Shown here piece after piece: positions 18,275 to 26,990 of a DNA stretch of 32,185 bases (the stretch's first letter is position 1; every line of letters begins with the position of its first letter). A program made the position numbers and the translations under genes. Source of the stretch: Nemertoderma westbladi (lineage: Eukaryota; Xenacoelomorpha; Nemertodermatida; Nemertodermatidae). The notes below the pieces were generated by a model. It was not told the DNA's origin. It did no database searches and worked only from the letters and a program-made list of their open reading frames with translations. The stretch is from positions 1 to 32,185 of the forward strand of contig JAUCBJ010005023.1 in NCBI GenBank assembly GCA_032718475.1, given 5' to 3'.

Positions 18275-18740
18275 AGAGCGAGATGATTGAGAAAGGAAGG
18301 CTTGCGAGCCTACCGTTAGCGATTAGCGCTCAGGAGAAGATATCCAGACCAGTAAGTAGGACGAACTATTGAGCTCGTCAGGAGAACACTTTAAGACTTA
18401 TTTGGAAGTTATTAGCATATTATGTTTGTTTACATTTGAACTGATTTAATTTGGAAAGTTTATTATGTATATTTGTAATATATGAGAGATTATTGAGATG
18501 TTTGAAATTATTTGTTCTAATTTGTTTAATTTGTTCATTTTGATAACCGAAAGCCATCTTTTTTTTGTATTTTATGCACTAAAGTTAATTGGTAAATTTG
18601 TATTTTGTATGTATGATAGAATGTATTTACGCTGTACCTGCAATGATAAGTATGTAATAATTAGGTAGTGATTATTTTATATTTTAGGCCCCACCATTAG
18701 ACCTAAGAGATATTTTGTAAATAGTTTATATTTCGATTGG
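18275..18740 (+). other. 3' untranslated region of element 1
   Basis: This is AT-rich sequence after the last ORF. It holds the last hairpin motif copy (18295-18314) outside any coding frame. Otherwise it is TTTGTA-rich and featureless. Confidence 0.6.
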
Positions 18741-18775
18741 TGAAAACAGTCTTACTTACTGTTTTCATGGAGCGG
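18741..18775 (+). promoter_or_regulatory. Hairpin plus polypurine tract before the 3' LTR
   Basis: TGAAAACAGT (18741-18750) and ACTGTTTTCA (18758-18767) form a perfect 10-bp stem with a 7-nt loop. It is followed by TGGAGCGG (18768-18775), a short purine-rich tract touching the LTR start. The tract is the expected site for plus-strand priming. Confidence 0.65.
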
Positions 18776-20569
18776 TGATGGATTATTTCACTATATGGTA
18801 GCATTTGTAGCTTAACGTAAAAACTTTCTAAAATCCGACGCATTTTGATTAAATTACAGTAGTGTAATATGCCTATTCATATTGGTACACATAAATCCGT
18901 AGGTAATTCTATTGGCGCAGTGGTCAGATGGTTAAGGCGTTGGTTACATTACAGATAGGTTACGAGTTCGAATCCCAGTCGGGAAATTTGCATTTTTGGG
19001 CAATTTATTTTCACTTTGATCTAATTAGATAAGCCAATGAGGTGCATACAACGTATGGAACGATGAGTTGGGCCAATCATAGGGCATAGCACATCTTATT
19101 GCTCCAATGTGAGGCCATGGAATGCTCTGGAAGGTTCTAGCGGATTCTATGTCCCAGATTTGCTATATAAGGGCCGGTTTGCCCTCGGTTATCACTCTAT
19201 TCACATTATGTTATCCGTACACTTACTTTTCTTGTTATATCTTTAGATTTAATTTGTTTGATAAATCTTTGTAAATTACACAAATATACTGTAAACTTTG
19301 AACATGTATATTTTGTCTCGTCCACCTTTGGGACAGCCAAACATATGGGAGATGGCTGCCTAAACCGTTAGGCCGTCAGCAACGCAGGGAAAGATGTCCA
19401 CAACACGCTAAGCGCCCACATTAGATTTGCCCACACGCCCGTTCGAAGCATGCCCCCTTGCCATACAGCGCCCACTTCAGAGGAAGGTAAGACTTTGTTT
19501 GACGCCCTTGCCCGCATTAAGACCTACAGATCAGGGTAAGCGTGACGCCGTCCTGGGACGCCGTAAAATTTAGGATCGAATATTTAGACTTAGACAGGAG
19601 CAAACAAGCAAAATCCCCGGATTAACCTGTATCTCCTACAGGTGTGAACTATTGCTGTTCATCAGTACGCGCAAGTACACTTTAGGTGCAGACAGCACAA
19701 GTTCCATAATTTGGTGATTTGCAGTACTGACAGCTCTGTACCGGTTCACTTTGTAGTTTATACATTTGCCCGCCCCTGTCTGAGCCCGAAATATTTGATC
19801 AGGCAAGAAGCTTATTTTAGTAGCTAGCGCGCGGTATTGTTTTTGGTCAGAAATCACCGAAACCTAGTACGACGGCGATACACCGAAAATGTTTTATTTG
19901 TAACACACACACACACACACACGTTATAAAACATATATACCCCCTTCGAGACCTGCTAGCTACTAGCTTACTTTAGGTTACTTTCAATAGGATTTATTCT
20001 GCAGTTCTACCATTCGTATTTGTAATTTTACGAGATATTTAGTATTTAGTTTTACGGCAAGTATTTTAGATGGCATGCACCCTTTTGACTGCTTTGCCCC
20101 TGTCAGCAGTATTGTTACTTTAGGTACTACCCCCTTTTTGACTGCTACCGCTTGTTAGTAGTATTGTTACGCTAGTCTGTTAATCCACTAGCTCGTATAT
20201 AAACCATATAAATCACACCGCGGCAAGTTTACGGTATTTAGGTCCATTAGCGATAGTTAGGATTCGCTGCGCGGGAATTGTTTTCCCGTGAGTTTGGTCT
20301 GTCACCGTAGACTATCTGCCTCACCGGTTAGAGGCCGGGCATCCTGTTTGTCTAGTTAGCCCCGGGCATTTGACTCGCCCACGTATTAGAATAGACGCCA
20401 GGCTCCGTTCCTCGCCAGTAGTAGTTCGCGTATTTAGTATCTGTTTATTTAGACACCCTGGACTGGGATTTGTTGTCAGATACTGTACGAGCCCGTATAC
20501 ACTACTAGATCTTACAGTAAGGTACATCGTTACTAGGATCCGGTAGGCGGTATACTACTGGACTTTTCA
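18776..20569 (+). repeat. 3' LTR of element 1
   Basis: This 1794-bp LTR runs from TGATGG to TTTTCA and is followed by the GTCCA target duplication (20570-20574). It has a complete tRNA-like module (18906-18983), one CCAAT-like unit near 19065, and TATATAA at 19164-19170. It lacks about 310 bp present in the 5' LTR (junction near 19805). It carries the empty GATGG site (20069-20073) for the solo LTR insertion. A CA microsatellite is at about 19903-19922. Small ORFs here (for example 19636-19857 and 20321-20527 on the minus strand) recur in the other LTRs and are not genes. Confidence 0.92.
18906..18983 (+). other. tRNA-like Pol III module in the 3' LTR U3
   Basis: The A box is TGGCGCAGTGG (18913-18923) and the B box is GAGTTCGAATCC (18964-18975). 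It is the same module as in the solo LTR. In the 5' LTR only the A box survives (2592-2602). The stems pair poorly, so it is not a functional tRNA gene. Confidence 0.65.
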
Positions 20570-20574
20570 GTCCA

Positions 20575-21595
20575 TGTGCCTGTGGCACTAGTTCCCTTGA
20601 TCCAAAAATTAAAATTTTGGTATCTAACTAAGTTTGGACCCATTTGATGACATTTGATGCATGCAGGAAGTTATTTCTTGAGTCATTGATCTTTCATTAA
20701 TGTGTTATATTGCTATAAATTTCATTATGGTGCATCGCGATGGCTCAAAATTTCAACCCTCTTGGGATCCGTGAAGATATAGACGAAATTTAAATAATTT
20801 TTTTTTCCTTATTTTTTTACCATTTGGCAACTTTTGTGCACCGGTAGAACAATGAAATCGAAAAAAAAAGTAAAAACGCACCGCCCTAATGGACAGCCCT
20901 AATTATCCCTCACCTCTATATTTCCTTGCATCTTCATAATTTTTTGTTTATGTTATGTCATTAAAGTTAAGTTAAATTTACTAAATTTATTTTTTAGGAT
21001 GGTGTAATTCTATTCTGGACCAACTCGTTTTTTGACCTATCAGTTTCTCTGCGAACTTCTGTGCCAAGATTGTCGAGCCTTGGCATAGATAACGAAGTTG
21101 GTTCACTCATCATCTCAACTGGTCAATGGGAATTATTTAGGTATATATAAAATTTACGTAAATAAAAAGTAGGTGTAAATATTTTTTAATTTCATAAAGA
21201 AGGATTTATAGAGAAAATATGTAATAAATATAAAAATAAATAATATAAAAACTGCGGGTGAGAATCCTTTAACATCTAAATGGCACACAGTATATATGAG
21301 TTAGGTTTCAGATTGACCCCATGTTTTCAGGGGCGGGGGTGGGGGGGGGGGGGGGGTGGTTCTAGCTTGGAAGTCAACATTTTGAAAAGCTTACAGCACC
21401 AAAAGGCGAATAAGTATAAAAAATGAAAAAAATGTGTAAGATACATACATTTTGGGTGGACTATATTGAATTGAATAATTATAAAAAAAAATTAACTTTT
21501 GACGCCCAGAACCAAAGACCTATTAAATTTTTAATTAAAATTATACTCCTTTGTTATACTTTAATTTCAGAAGCTTTAAAATGGTTTTTTTCCAA
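20575..21595. other. AT-rich intergenic sequence with a poly(G) tract
   Basis: No gene is supported. A long G-run at about 21329-21357 is preceded by GATTGACCCC. The ORF at 21423-21626 is Lys/Leu/Ile low complexity and is unsupported. Nothing else is recognised. Confidence 0.55.
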
Positions 21596-21599
21596 AATT

Positions 21600-21770
21600 G
21601 TAACATTACTCAACGCCGTTAGTTAGTATTAACAGCGAGTTGTTATTTAGCACTTTACAACTTTAGAGGACATTACAGCATTGTATTGGCCTGTACATTT
21701 AGTATTGTATTTGGTGTTATTGTTTACGTGGTAGCCCATGACGGCGTTAAGTAATGTCCACTATAGGTAT
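21600..21770. repeat. Small inverted-repeat (MITE-like) unit
   Basis: ACATTACTCAACGCCGTTAG near 21603 is nearly the reverse complement of ATGACGGCGTTAAGTAATGT near 21739-21761, so about 17 bp pairs across a loop of roughly 120 bp. It is directly followed by AT palindromes (ATAGGTATATTATTATACCTAT, 21774-21795). Confidence 0.5.
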
Positions 21771-22560
21771 ATTATTATACCTATATAGCTATATTAGCTA
21801 TATTATTATAACAGGGCTCTCCAAGCGCCACCAGAAATATAAGCTAACGTTATAACAAAATTTATGTCATGTTTACATTTATTTATACAGCAACTAATAT
21901 AATTTGTGCAGTTTCTATCACTTATAATATATATACAATAATTTCGTAATGTTAAAATTTTAGAATAAAACTACATACATTTGTTGCAAAGTACTTTACA
22001 GTGTTCTGATCCTCAAGGCTTTATTTTCACTCACTCACTAACGTTCGTTCGTGTAACAAAGCCACTCGGATCATCACACTGTAACTGTGGTACTTTACAC
22101 ACAAGTATGTAAATACTTTTTACGGAATCGGCATGGCCGATTAGGTGAATAAAAAAATTCGAGCAGAATTTTTATTTCGTACTTTTCAACGAAAATACCG
22201 ATATTTTTAAAAAAATTCAAAAATTGTCAGTTAATATGTGTGAATTGTCTGTCAATTATAGCAACACGAAACCATAAAATCATGCTAAGATTTTTGCTAT
22301 GGGGTTTGCTTTGTCGCTGATTTTATTTCTAGTGTCGGATTTCACTTTTAATGAAATCTAGTTGTTAGTCTGTTTGTCGGTCTTTCTGATTATCCGACAA
22401 TCAAGGTAAAAGTTTAGTTATAGGGGTTTTCCTGGTGGCAGAATTCATTTTGAGTGTCAGATTTAACATTTAATGACTTCCAAAACTAATTTTTGGCTGT
22501 CAGTTTTGACGGACAGACTGATTGTCATACAGACAGAAAAAGCAAGTAAAAGCAAGCAAA
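21771..22560. other. AT-rich sequence, diverged repeats only
   Basis: No gene is seen. Two diverged direct copies of a GTGTC[GA]GATTT..A..TTTAATGA block occur near 22333 and 22455. The rest is unrecognised. Confidence 0.5.
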
Positions 22561-22564
22561 CAGT

Positions 22565-22665
22565 CGGCCGAAGCCGGAGGCGACCCGAAGGCTCCTCTTT
22601 CGATAGCTGCTACCCGAGGGTAGGGGTGGGCGCTACTCCTATCCCAAGATTTGCTCACAGACAGA
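22565..22665 (-). repeat. SINE-tail fragment, reversed
   Basis: Positions 22608-22660 are the reverse complement of the SINE tail at about 23050-23098 (GAGCAAATCTTGGGATAGG, then the GTAGCGCCCA and CTACCCTCGGGTAG blocks). It is an older truncated copy in the opposite orientation; the small ORF across it is not a gene. Confidence 0.65.
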
Positions 22666-22924
22666 AAAGGCGATGCCAAATTTGTATAATGACATCACAA
22701 ATGAACTCACCGACTACAAAAACATATAATATAGGGAATTTTTTAGGCATCGATTATGTTTTCTATTGATTAATAGTAAAACAGTAACACGAACAGACAG
22801 CAATTTCTCAAGAAGTAAGACAGATCTTGCTAAAACGTTTTCATACCCCCCCCCCTCCCCCCCCCTTGATAATTTTAGATTTTTTTTTATTGTTTATTTG
22901 GCTCATGTAATATAGGAAGCGTCG

Positions 22925-23199
22925 GTGGGGTAGCTCAGTTGGTTGAGCGCCGGGCCTGTAATATAGTGGTTGTAGGTTCAGCCCCGCCAGGGTCCACTCA
23001 GCCTTTCATCCACTGGGGTCGACAAAATGAGTACCAGTTAAATAACTGGGAGCAAATCTTGGGATAGGAGTAGCGCCCAGCCCTACCCTCGGGTAGCAGA
23101 TAGGAGTAGCGCCCACCCTTACCTTCGGGTAGCAAATAGGAGTAGCGCCCACCCCTACCTTCGGGTAGCAGATAGGAGTAGCGCCCACCCCTACCCTCA
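22925..23199 (+). mobile_element. tRNA-derived SINE with 36-bp minisatellite tail, interrupted
   Basis: The head has a perfect A box (TAGCTCAGTTGG, 22931-22942) and a B-box-like GGTTCAGCCCC about 33 bp later. The body reads CTTTCATCC..GGGGTCGA..AAATGAGTACCAGTTA, which resembles SINE bodies I recall from molluscs and other marine invertebrates (from memory, not searched). The tail is a 36-bp minisatellite with units at 23063, 23099, 23135 and 23171, each holding the palindrome CTACC[CT]TCGGGTAG. Element 2 has inserted in the fourth unit; the tail resumes at 31469. Confidence 0.72.
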
Positions 23200-23820
23200 T
23201 GTGACGGGATCGAAGATCCCAACCGGGTTGATGTTTCACGCGTCACCGTTCTACTGTCAGGGATGGTGCTAGTAGCCTGGCCGAGGCCGTTATAGGAAAA
23301 CAATGAGAGTCCGGTGTTGTCTCTTTGATAATAGCACAATAATGTTATGGTAGAACCACAGATTTAATGATACCGGTATGTGTCTGATTGATCAGTACGG
23401 TAAACAACTGATACCGGTCTGCACTAACTGAGTAATTAACTAAACTGAATGACACACCGGTAACAGGAGATAATATATGATTGATATAGCAATATTGCTT
23501 CACTCCTACGTTACCTTGGCCTGCTACCTAGTGGATGCTCTCCTTTGCCCTTATTGGCTAATAACCTACTTCTCACCCTTTCACTCTCTGGGAGTGTTTC
23601 CCCTCTGTTACTAGCCTCTGCTAGCTGTGTCCCCTCCGAGGTGGTTTGACCTCTAACCTTCCTTTGTGTGTGGCTTCGGGGTTTGTGTTGCCCCCCCCCC
23701 CCCAAAATGGTGGTTGTGATACGAGATTAATATTGCTAATCTCGTATCTCCAACATATTGCCGAAAATGCCACTGTCCCATTTATTGGTGGGTAATGAGG
23801 CGGAATTGAATGCGCTTACA
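23200..23820 (-). repeat. 3' LTR of element 2
   Basis: The LTR is 621 bp; on the minus strand it starts TGTAAGCGC and ends CCCGTCACA. It contains a perfect 12-bp stem, 7-nt loop hairpin at 23718-23748 (GATACGAGATTA / TAATCTCGTATC) and a C14 tract near 23690. It is very similar to 30850-31463, with a few substitutions and small indels, implying recent insertion. Confidence 0.92.
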
Positions 23821-24012
23821 CTACCCCCCCCATGCTATCTTCCCGGTGAGAAGATAGCATCAACTACAAGTGCGCTTCAATTCCGCTGGAACCCGATCTA
23901 CTATCGGGTGTGGGGAGGAGTTCTTTTCTCGGAGCCGGCTTTCCAGGCCGCTCCCTCTGGGTATGATATTGCTACCCCTTCTTGGTGCAACCGCAACCTA
24001 TGTTGCACCAAG
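23821..24012 (-). promoter_or_regulatory. Polypurine tract and hairpin cluster next to the 3' LTR of element 2
   Basis: On the minus strand GGGGGGGGTAG (23821-23831) abuts the LTR and is the likely polypurine tract. Just upstream lies a perfect 11-bp stem with 7-nt loop (23832-23842 / 23850-23860). An outer inverted repeat encloses both: GCGGAATTGAATGCGC inside the LTR end (from 23800) with a near-complement at 23871-23886. Two further hairpins follow: 23891-23909 (ACCCGAT/ATCGGGT) and 23981-24012 (11-bp stem CTTGGTGCAAC). Confidence 0.75.
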
Positions 24013-24745
24013 ACATCTGACGTCTCTGTTCGAGACAATTGTGGACTCTTCACACAATTTTAAAAACTTCCTCTCTCTGAACTCACTCTAACTTCACTCT
24101 GAACTCACTCTAACTCCACTCTGAACTCACTCTAACTCCACTCTGCTCACTCCCCACATTTGAATTACACCCGTCTACATTCTCACGCGCCAACACCTCC
24201 TCTCCATACTTCCCTCGTACTGCTCTCATACTCCTCTCGGGACTTACCCCAGTCCATCGGCTTGTGGAAAACAAGCCTCATGAGCTGGCCCCATCGCCAC
24301 TGCTTCGCAATGTCCCGTGCCCGCTCCGTGCTCCCCCCAGAACTTGCCCCAGTCCATCGGCTTGTGGCAGACAAGGCCCATGAGCTGGCCCATCCCCACT
24401 GCTTCACAATGTCCTGTGTCTCTACCACTCCCTAAAGTGCCAATTTTTCTTATGCTACCCCTCTCTGTGCTATCATTCTATCTACCTTGCTACTTACTTC
24501 TTACTTACTACTTACTATTAACTGCTACTACCTACATAACTGCTACTACTCAATACCTACACTACCACTACCTCTCTCACTCTCTCTCCTACGTGGCGCT
24601 TTCGGTGCCCACTAACCCCTCTACTCTTTCTATGTGGCGCTTTCGGTGCCCACAACCCCTCTGCTACTACTTCTCATGGTATATCTACATACCACACTCC
24701 CTCTCTTTCTACGTGGCGCTTTCGGTGCCCACAACCTCTAACTCT
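24013..24745 (-). repeat. Non-coding 3' region of element 2 with short duplications
   Basis: There is no coding sequence in either orientation that I can support. ACTCTAACT[TC]CACTCTGA repeats occur at 24083-24135. A roughly 100-bp duplication (CCCAGTCCATCGGCTTGTGG at 24249 and 24349) follows. A GTGGCGCTTTCGGTGCCCAC block occurs three times at about 24593, 24633 and 24713. The sequence is CT-rich on the + strand. Confidence 0.65.
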
Positions 24746-24748
24746 CTC

Positions 24749-25135
24749 GGTACTATGTACCCTGCTACTCCGGTACTATGTACCCTGCTACTACTCGTGG
24801 TATGTCAATATACCACACTCCCTATCTTCTGCCTACTTCTAACTCTAACGGTACTATGTACCCTCCTACTCCCGTGGTATGTTTATATACCACACTCCCT
24901 AATTTCTGCCTACTTCTAACTCTAACGGTACTATGTACCCTCCTACTCCCGTGGTATGTTTATATACCACACTCCCTAATTTCTGCCTACTTCTAACTCT
25001 AACGGTACTATGTACCCTCCTACTCCCGTGGTATGTTTATATACCACACTCCCTATACCTGCCTACTTCTAACTCTAACGGTACTATGTACCCTCCTACT
25101 CCCGTGGTATGTTTATATACCACATCCCTTTTCTG
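24749..25135 (-). repeat. 77-bp tandem repeats, each with two hairpins
   Basis: The GGTACTATGTACC palindrome starts at 24749, 24772, 24850, 24927, 25004 and 25080, so the main period is 76-78 bp over about four units. Each unit also holds GTGGTATGTTTATATACCAC, a second stem-loop. The first, partial units say CTGCTACT and the later ones CTCCTACT. The + strand ORFs here (24317-25181) are repeat translations. Confidence 0.88.
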
Positions 25136-25433
25136 CCTACTTCTAACTTCTCTACTCTTACTTCTTACTAACTTCTACTAACTTTCTTACTTCTTACTAA
25201 CTTCTACTAACTTTCTAACTACTACTTACTATCTAACTATCTACTACTATTACTTTCTAACTTTCTACTTATTTTATTATTTTCTTATTATTTTATTTTA
25301 TTTATATTTCTGTGTGGGAAGGGCGTCTCGCCCTCATTCCCACCCCCCTCAGTCCAACATATTGGACGACTAAACTCTCAAGGTGCCCTCTTCTTCCAGG
25401 AGGCACTCTCCCACTGCCCCCCTGTAGGTCCTC
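25136..25433 (-). other. CT-rich untranslated stretch of element 2
   Basis: This is CTTACTAACTTCTACTAA-type low-complexity sequence followed by a T-rich stretch (25255-25310). It then enters the end of the minus-strand coding region. No gene is seen. Confidence 0.6.
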
Positions 25434-26155
25434 TTATTCTTCGTCCACACTCTCCTCTGCCAATTCCAACTCTCTAGGAATTGATTCTCCCTCCTCCACC
25501 ACCCTAAAATCGGGTCTTTCGGCCGCCTTCTTGATTTCCTCATGGTCCCCTGGCAGCAAAATGCCACACTTCATCTTGTCGTCACCTGGCGGTAGAATGA
25601 AAAGAAATCGAAAGAATAGATAGAACAGAATGGATAATACTAATCCTATCCCTTTCCACCCTGTCTTCTTATTTGACCTCCCCCTTTTCGGTATGCCTCT
25701 CAACCGGACCGGCGTCTCCTCCGGACACTGCTCCGGACATCTCGCCGTCCACTCTTCTCCATCCTCATACCGATACTTTCCGGGAACATCCTTGTTCCAT
25801 CCCATCGTCTCTAAGTCTTCCGCGTCGAATCCATTCTCCTCCGCCCACTCTCTTGCTGTTACTTCCCCTCCTAACTTATCTACCGACGGTATTTCTCTGG
25901 AACTATCCTCTATCCTTTCACCACGCTCCACTATGCGTGGTTCCAGATCCATACCCAACTCCTGGTATCCTTCCCCGGGCCGCTTCTCACATGGGACCTC
26001 CCCATCGCCCGTCTCTGGTTTCTTCTCTGCGTCCTTAACGGTGCCTGATAGCATGCACCCTGATGTCTCCGACACCCTGGATGGAATCTTGGTTTTAATT
26101 GGGCCGCTAAGCGTCCATCCGCACGGCGTGAGAATCGCCGTCGGATCCCCTGCTT
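25434..26155 (-). CDS. Element 2 protease C-terminus and membrane-segment tail
   Basis: The frame is open on the minus strand from about 26155 (ATG 26075) to 25434. Its first residues include TPCGWTLSGPI, the GW motif that closes BEL-type proteases, so it continues the retropepsin after a frameshift near 26155-26165. A Glu-rich, Asp-rich stretch follows. Then comes one hydrophobic segment, GLVLSILFYLFFRFLFIL (about 25605-25660), preceded by basic residues (KRGRSNKKTGWK), and finally an acidic tail. This tail has no RT similarity. The single membrane anchor after a protease is unusual. It could be a remnant of a membrane-associated polyprotein end. Confidence 0.7.
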
Positions 26156-26159
26156 ATTC

Positions 26160-26539
26160 TCTCCGAATATGGTCCTTACTCTCTCGTGGGCCGTCGGACA
26201 ATCCATTCCGACTATGATGGATACCTTCGAGACGTCCACTTTCGGTATTGAGAAATCGATATCATCCAGGAACCGGTATTGCTCGACCTCGATCTTAGTT
26301 GGTCTCCTGGCATTTATATTAATCGATTCTATTATCTGTATGGGGTCGATGGTCGCCCCATAATCACATCCCGGTGCTATTGCTGATATCTCGCACCGTC
26401 CCGTCCTCATCTCCAGGACCTCATCCTTACTCGAGATAGTAGTTACCGCCATCCTACTCGGCCTCGTCTGTAACCCTATCTCCTCGGCCACCCAATTCTC
26501 CACCAGCGTGAAGGCTGCTCCGCTGTCGACCAGCATCAA
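26160..26539 (-). CDS. pro: Element 2 retropepsin-like aspartic protease
   Basis: The minus-strand frame is open 26539-25931 but is meaningful to about 26160. It starts MMLVDSGAAFTLVENWVAEE, carrying the active-site D-S-G, and later has SIIVGMDCPTAHE, the (I/L)xGxD strand of BEL/Pao proteases. Upstream β-strand sequence (VPVRITGRG) is in another frame, so a frameshift lies near 26545-26555. Beyond 26160 this frame reads Arg-rich sequence that does not fit, while the adjacent frame supplies the GW motif. The residues needed for catalysis are present. Confidence 0.82.
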
Positions 26540-26544
26540 TGTTG

Positions 26545-26990
26545 TGACTGATCGGCCGCCCTCTTCCTGTTATCCTCACTGGTACTACCCCGAGTAGTAC
26601 TTTCCTCTTTCTTCTTGCTCCTGTCGTGCTCGTAGCCATTGTTTGGCCTCCAGTCTCATCGTCTCCTATCGGTGTTTCTCTACACTCTCCGGATCTGTGT
26701 CCTTCTACCACGCATCGATGACATAGTCCGTTTGCATCCTGTAGGCTACACGATCTTGTTTAGGCAACGCTTGCCAATGCTTACAACTCATGGTCTTATG
26801 GGTTCCATCCCTATGCAATTGACATTCGAATCCTGGATTGTAGCGTTCCCTGTATAGTCCTTCACGTATCGCGCGTAGATTTATATCTACCGGTTTAGTG
26901 TTTTGGTTATTTGGACTCGGCCTACTGGGTGTGTTGGGATTATATTTGTTCGTGGTGTTATTTTGTTTCTGTCCCTGCCACGGTGTGGCC
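26545..26990 (-). CDS. gag: Element 2 gag C-terminus with CCHC zinc knuckle
   Basis: On the minus strand a Cys/His stretch, FECQLHRDGTHKTMSC followed by W..LP, is in one frame (about 26835-26745). The canonical knuckle CHRCVVEGHRSGEC (C-x2-C-x4-H-x4-C) is in an adjacent frame (about 26728-26685). The paired arrangement is the BEL/Pao nucleocapsid pattern. A single frameshift separates the two near 26735. The knuckle frame (ATG 26711) then runs on as Lys/Arg-rich sequence to the protease. Confidence 0.78.

Larger units (their letters stand above)
8044..18314 (+). repeat. Ten dispersed copies of a 20-bp hairpin motif
   Basis: The consensus is GGAAGGCTTGCGAGCCTACC, an 8-bp stem (one A-A mismatch) with a 4-nt loop. 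Copies start at 8044, 9185, 9278, 11809, 11887, 11965, 14710, 16643, 18089 and 18295; all are on the + strand and all lie inside element 1. Loops vary (CGCG, TGCA, TGCG, CGTG, TGTG). The copy at 14710 has GGCC/GGCC in place of GGCT/AGCC, a compensatory pair change. Copies at 11965 and 18089 have one broken pair. Reading frames differ: GRLASLP, WKACKPT and EGSRAYQ. The last copy is outside any ORF. None is found in the LTRs, flanks or element 2. A related 7-bp palindrome is at 17273-17288. Confidence 0.88.
2455..20569 (+). mobile_element. BEL/Pao-type LTR retrotransposon (element 1), nested and degraded
   Basis: The element begins TGATGG and ends TTTTCA, and is flanked by a 5-bp target duplication GTCCA at 2450-2454 and 20570-20574. 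Long LTRs (2455-6670, containing a later insertion, and 18776-20569) bracket an internal region that encodes gag, protease, RT, RNase H and integrase in the BEL/Pao order. BEL hallmarks include a DUF1759-like gag core, CCHC plus C-C-H-H fingers, a DUF1758-type protease, a YVDD RT box and a DUF5641-like C-terminus. Every ORF is interrupted by frameshifts or in-frame stops, so this copy cannot make an intact polyprotein as written. It carries unusual extras: internal tandem repeats, ten copies of a 20-bp hairpin, and post-integrase ORFs. Confidence 0.93.

Noticed and set aside
22925-22990. A functional tRNA gene at the SINE head
   Set aside because: The B box deviates and the T and acceptor stems cannot form together; it is followed by a SINE body.
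23063-23199. CRISPR-like array (36-bp period)
   Set aside because: The units are contiguous with no spacers, and the context is an animal SINE tail.
22998-23339. Minus-strand ORF with repeated GRYSYLLPEG residues
   Set aside because: It is the 36-bp SINE-tail minisatellite read through; the period is a multiple of three.
24317-25181. Plus-strand ORFs of repeated Leu/Thr/Tyr residues
   Set aside because: These are translations of the 77-bp repeats on the non-coding strand of element 2.
25605-25660. Envelope glycoprotein of element 2
   Set aside because: There is only one hydrophobic segment, with no signal peptide, cysteine pattern or cleavage site, and it is joined in frame to the protease end.
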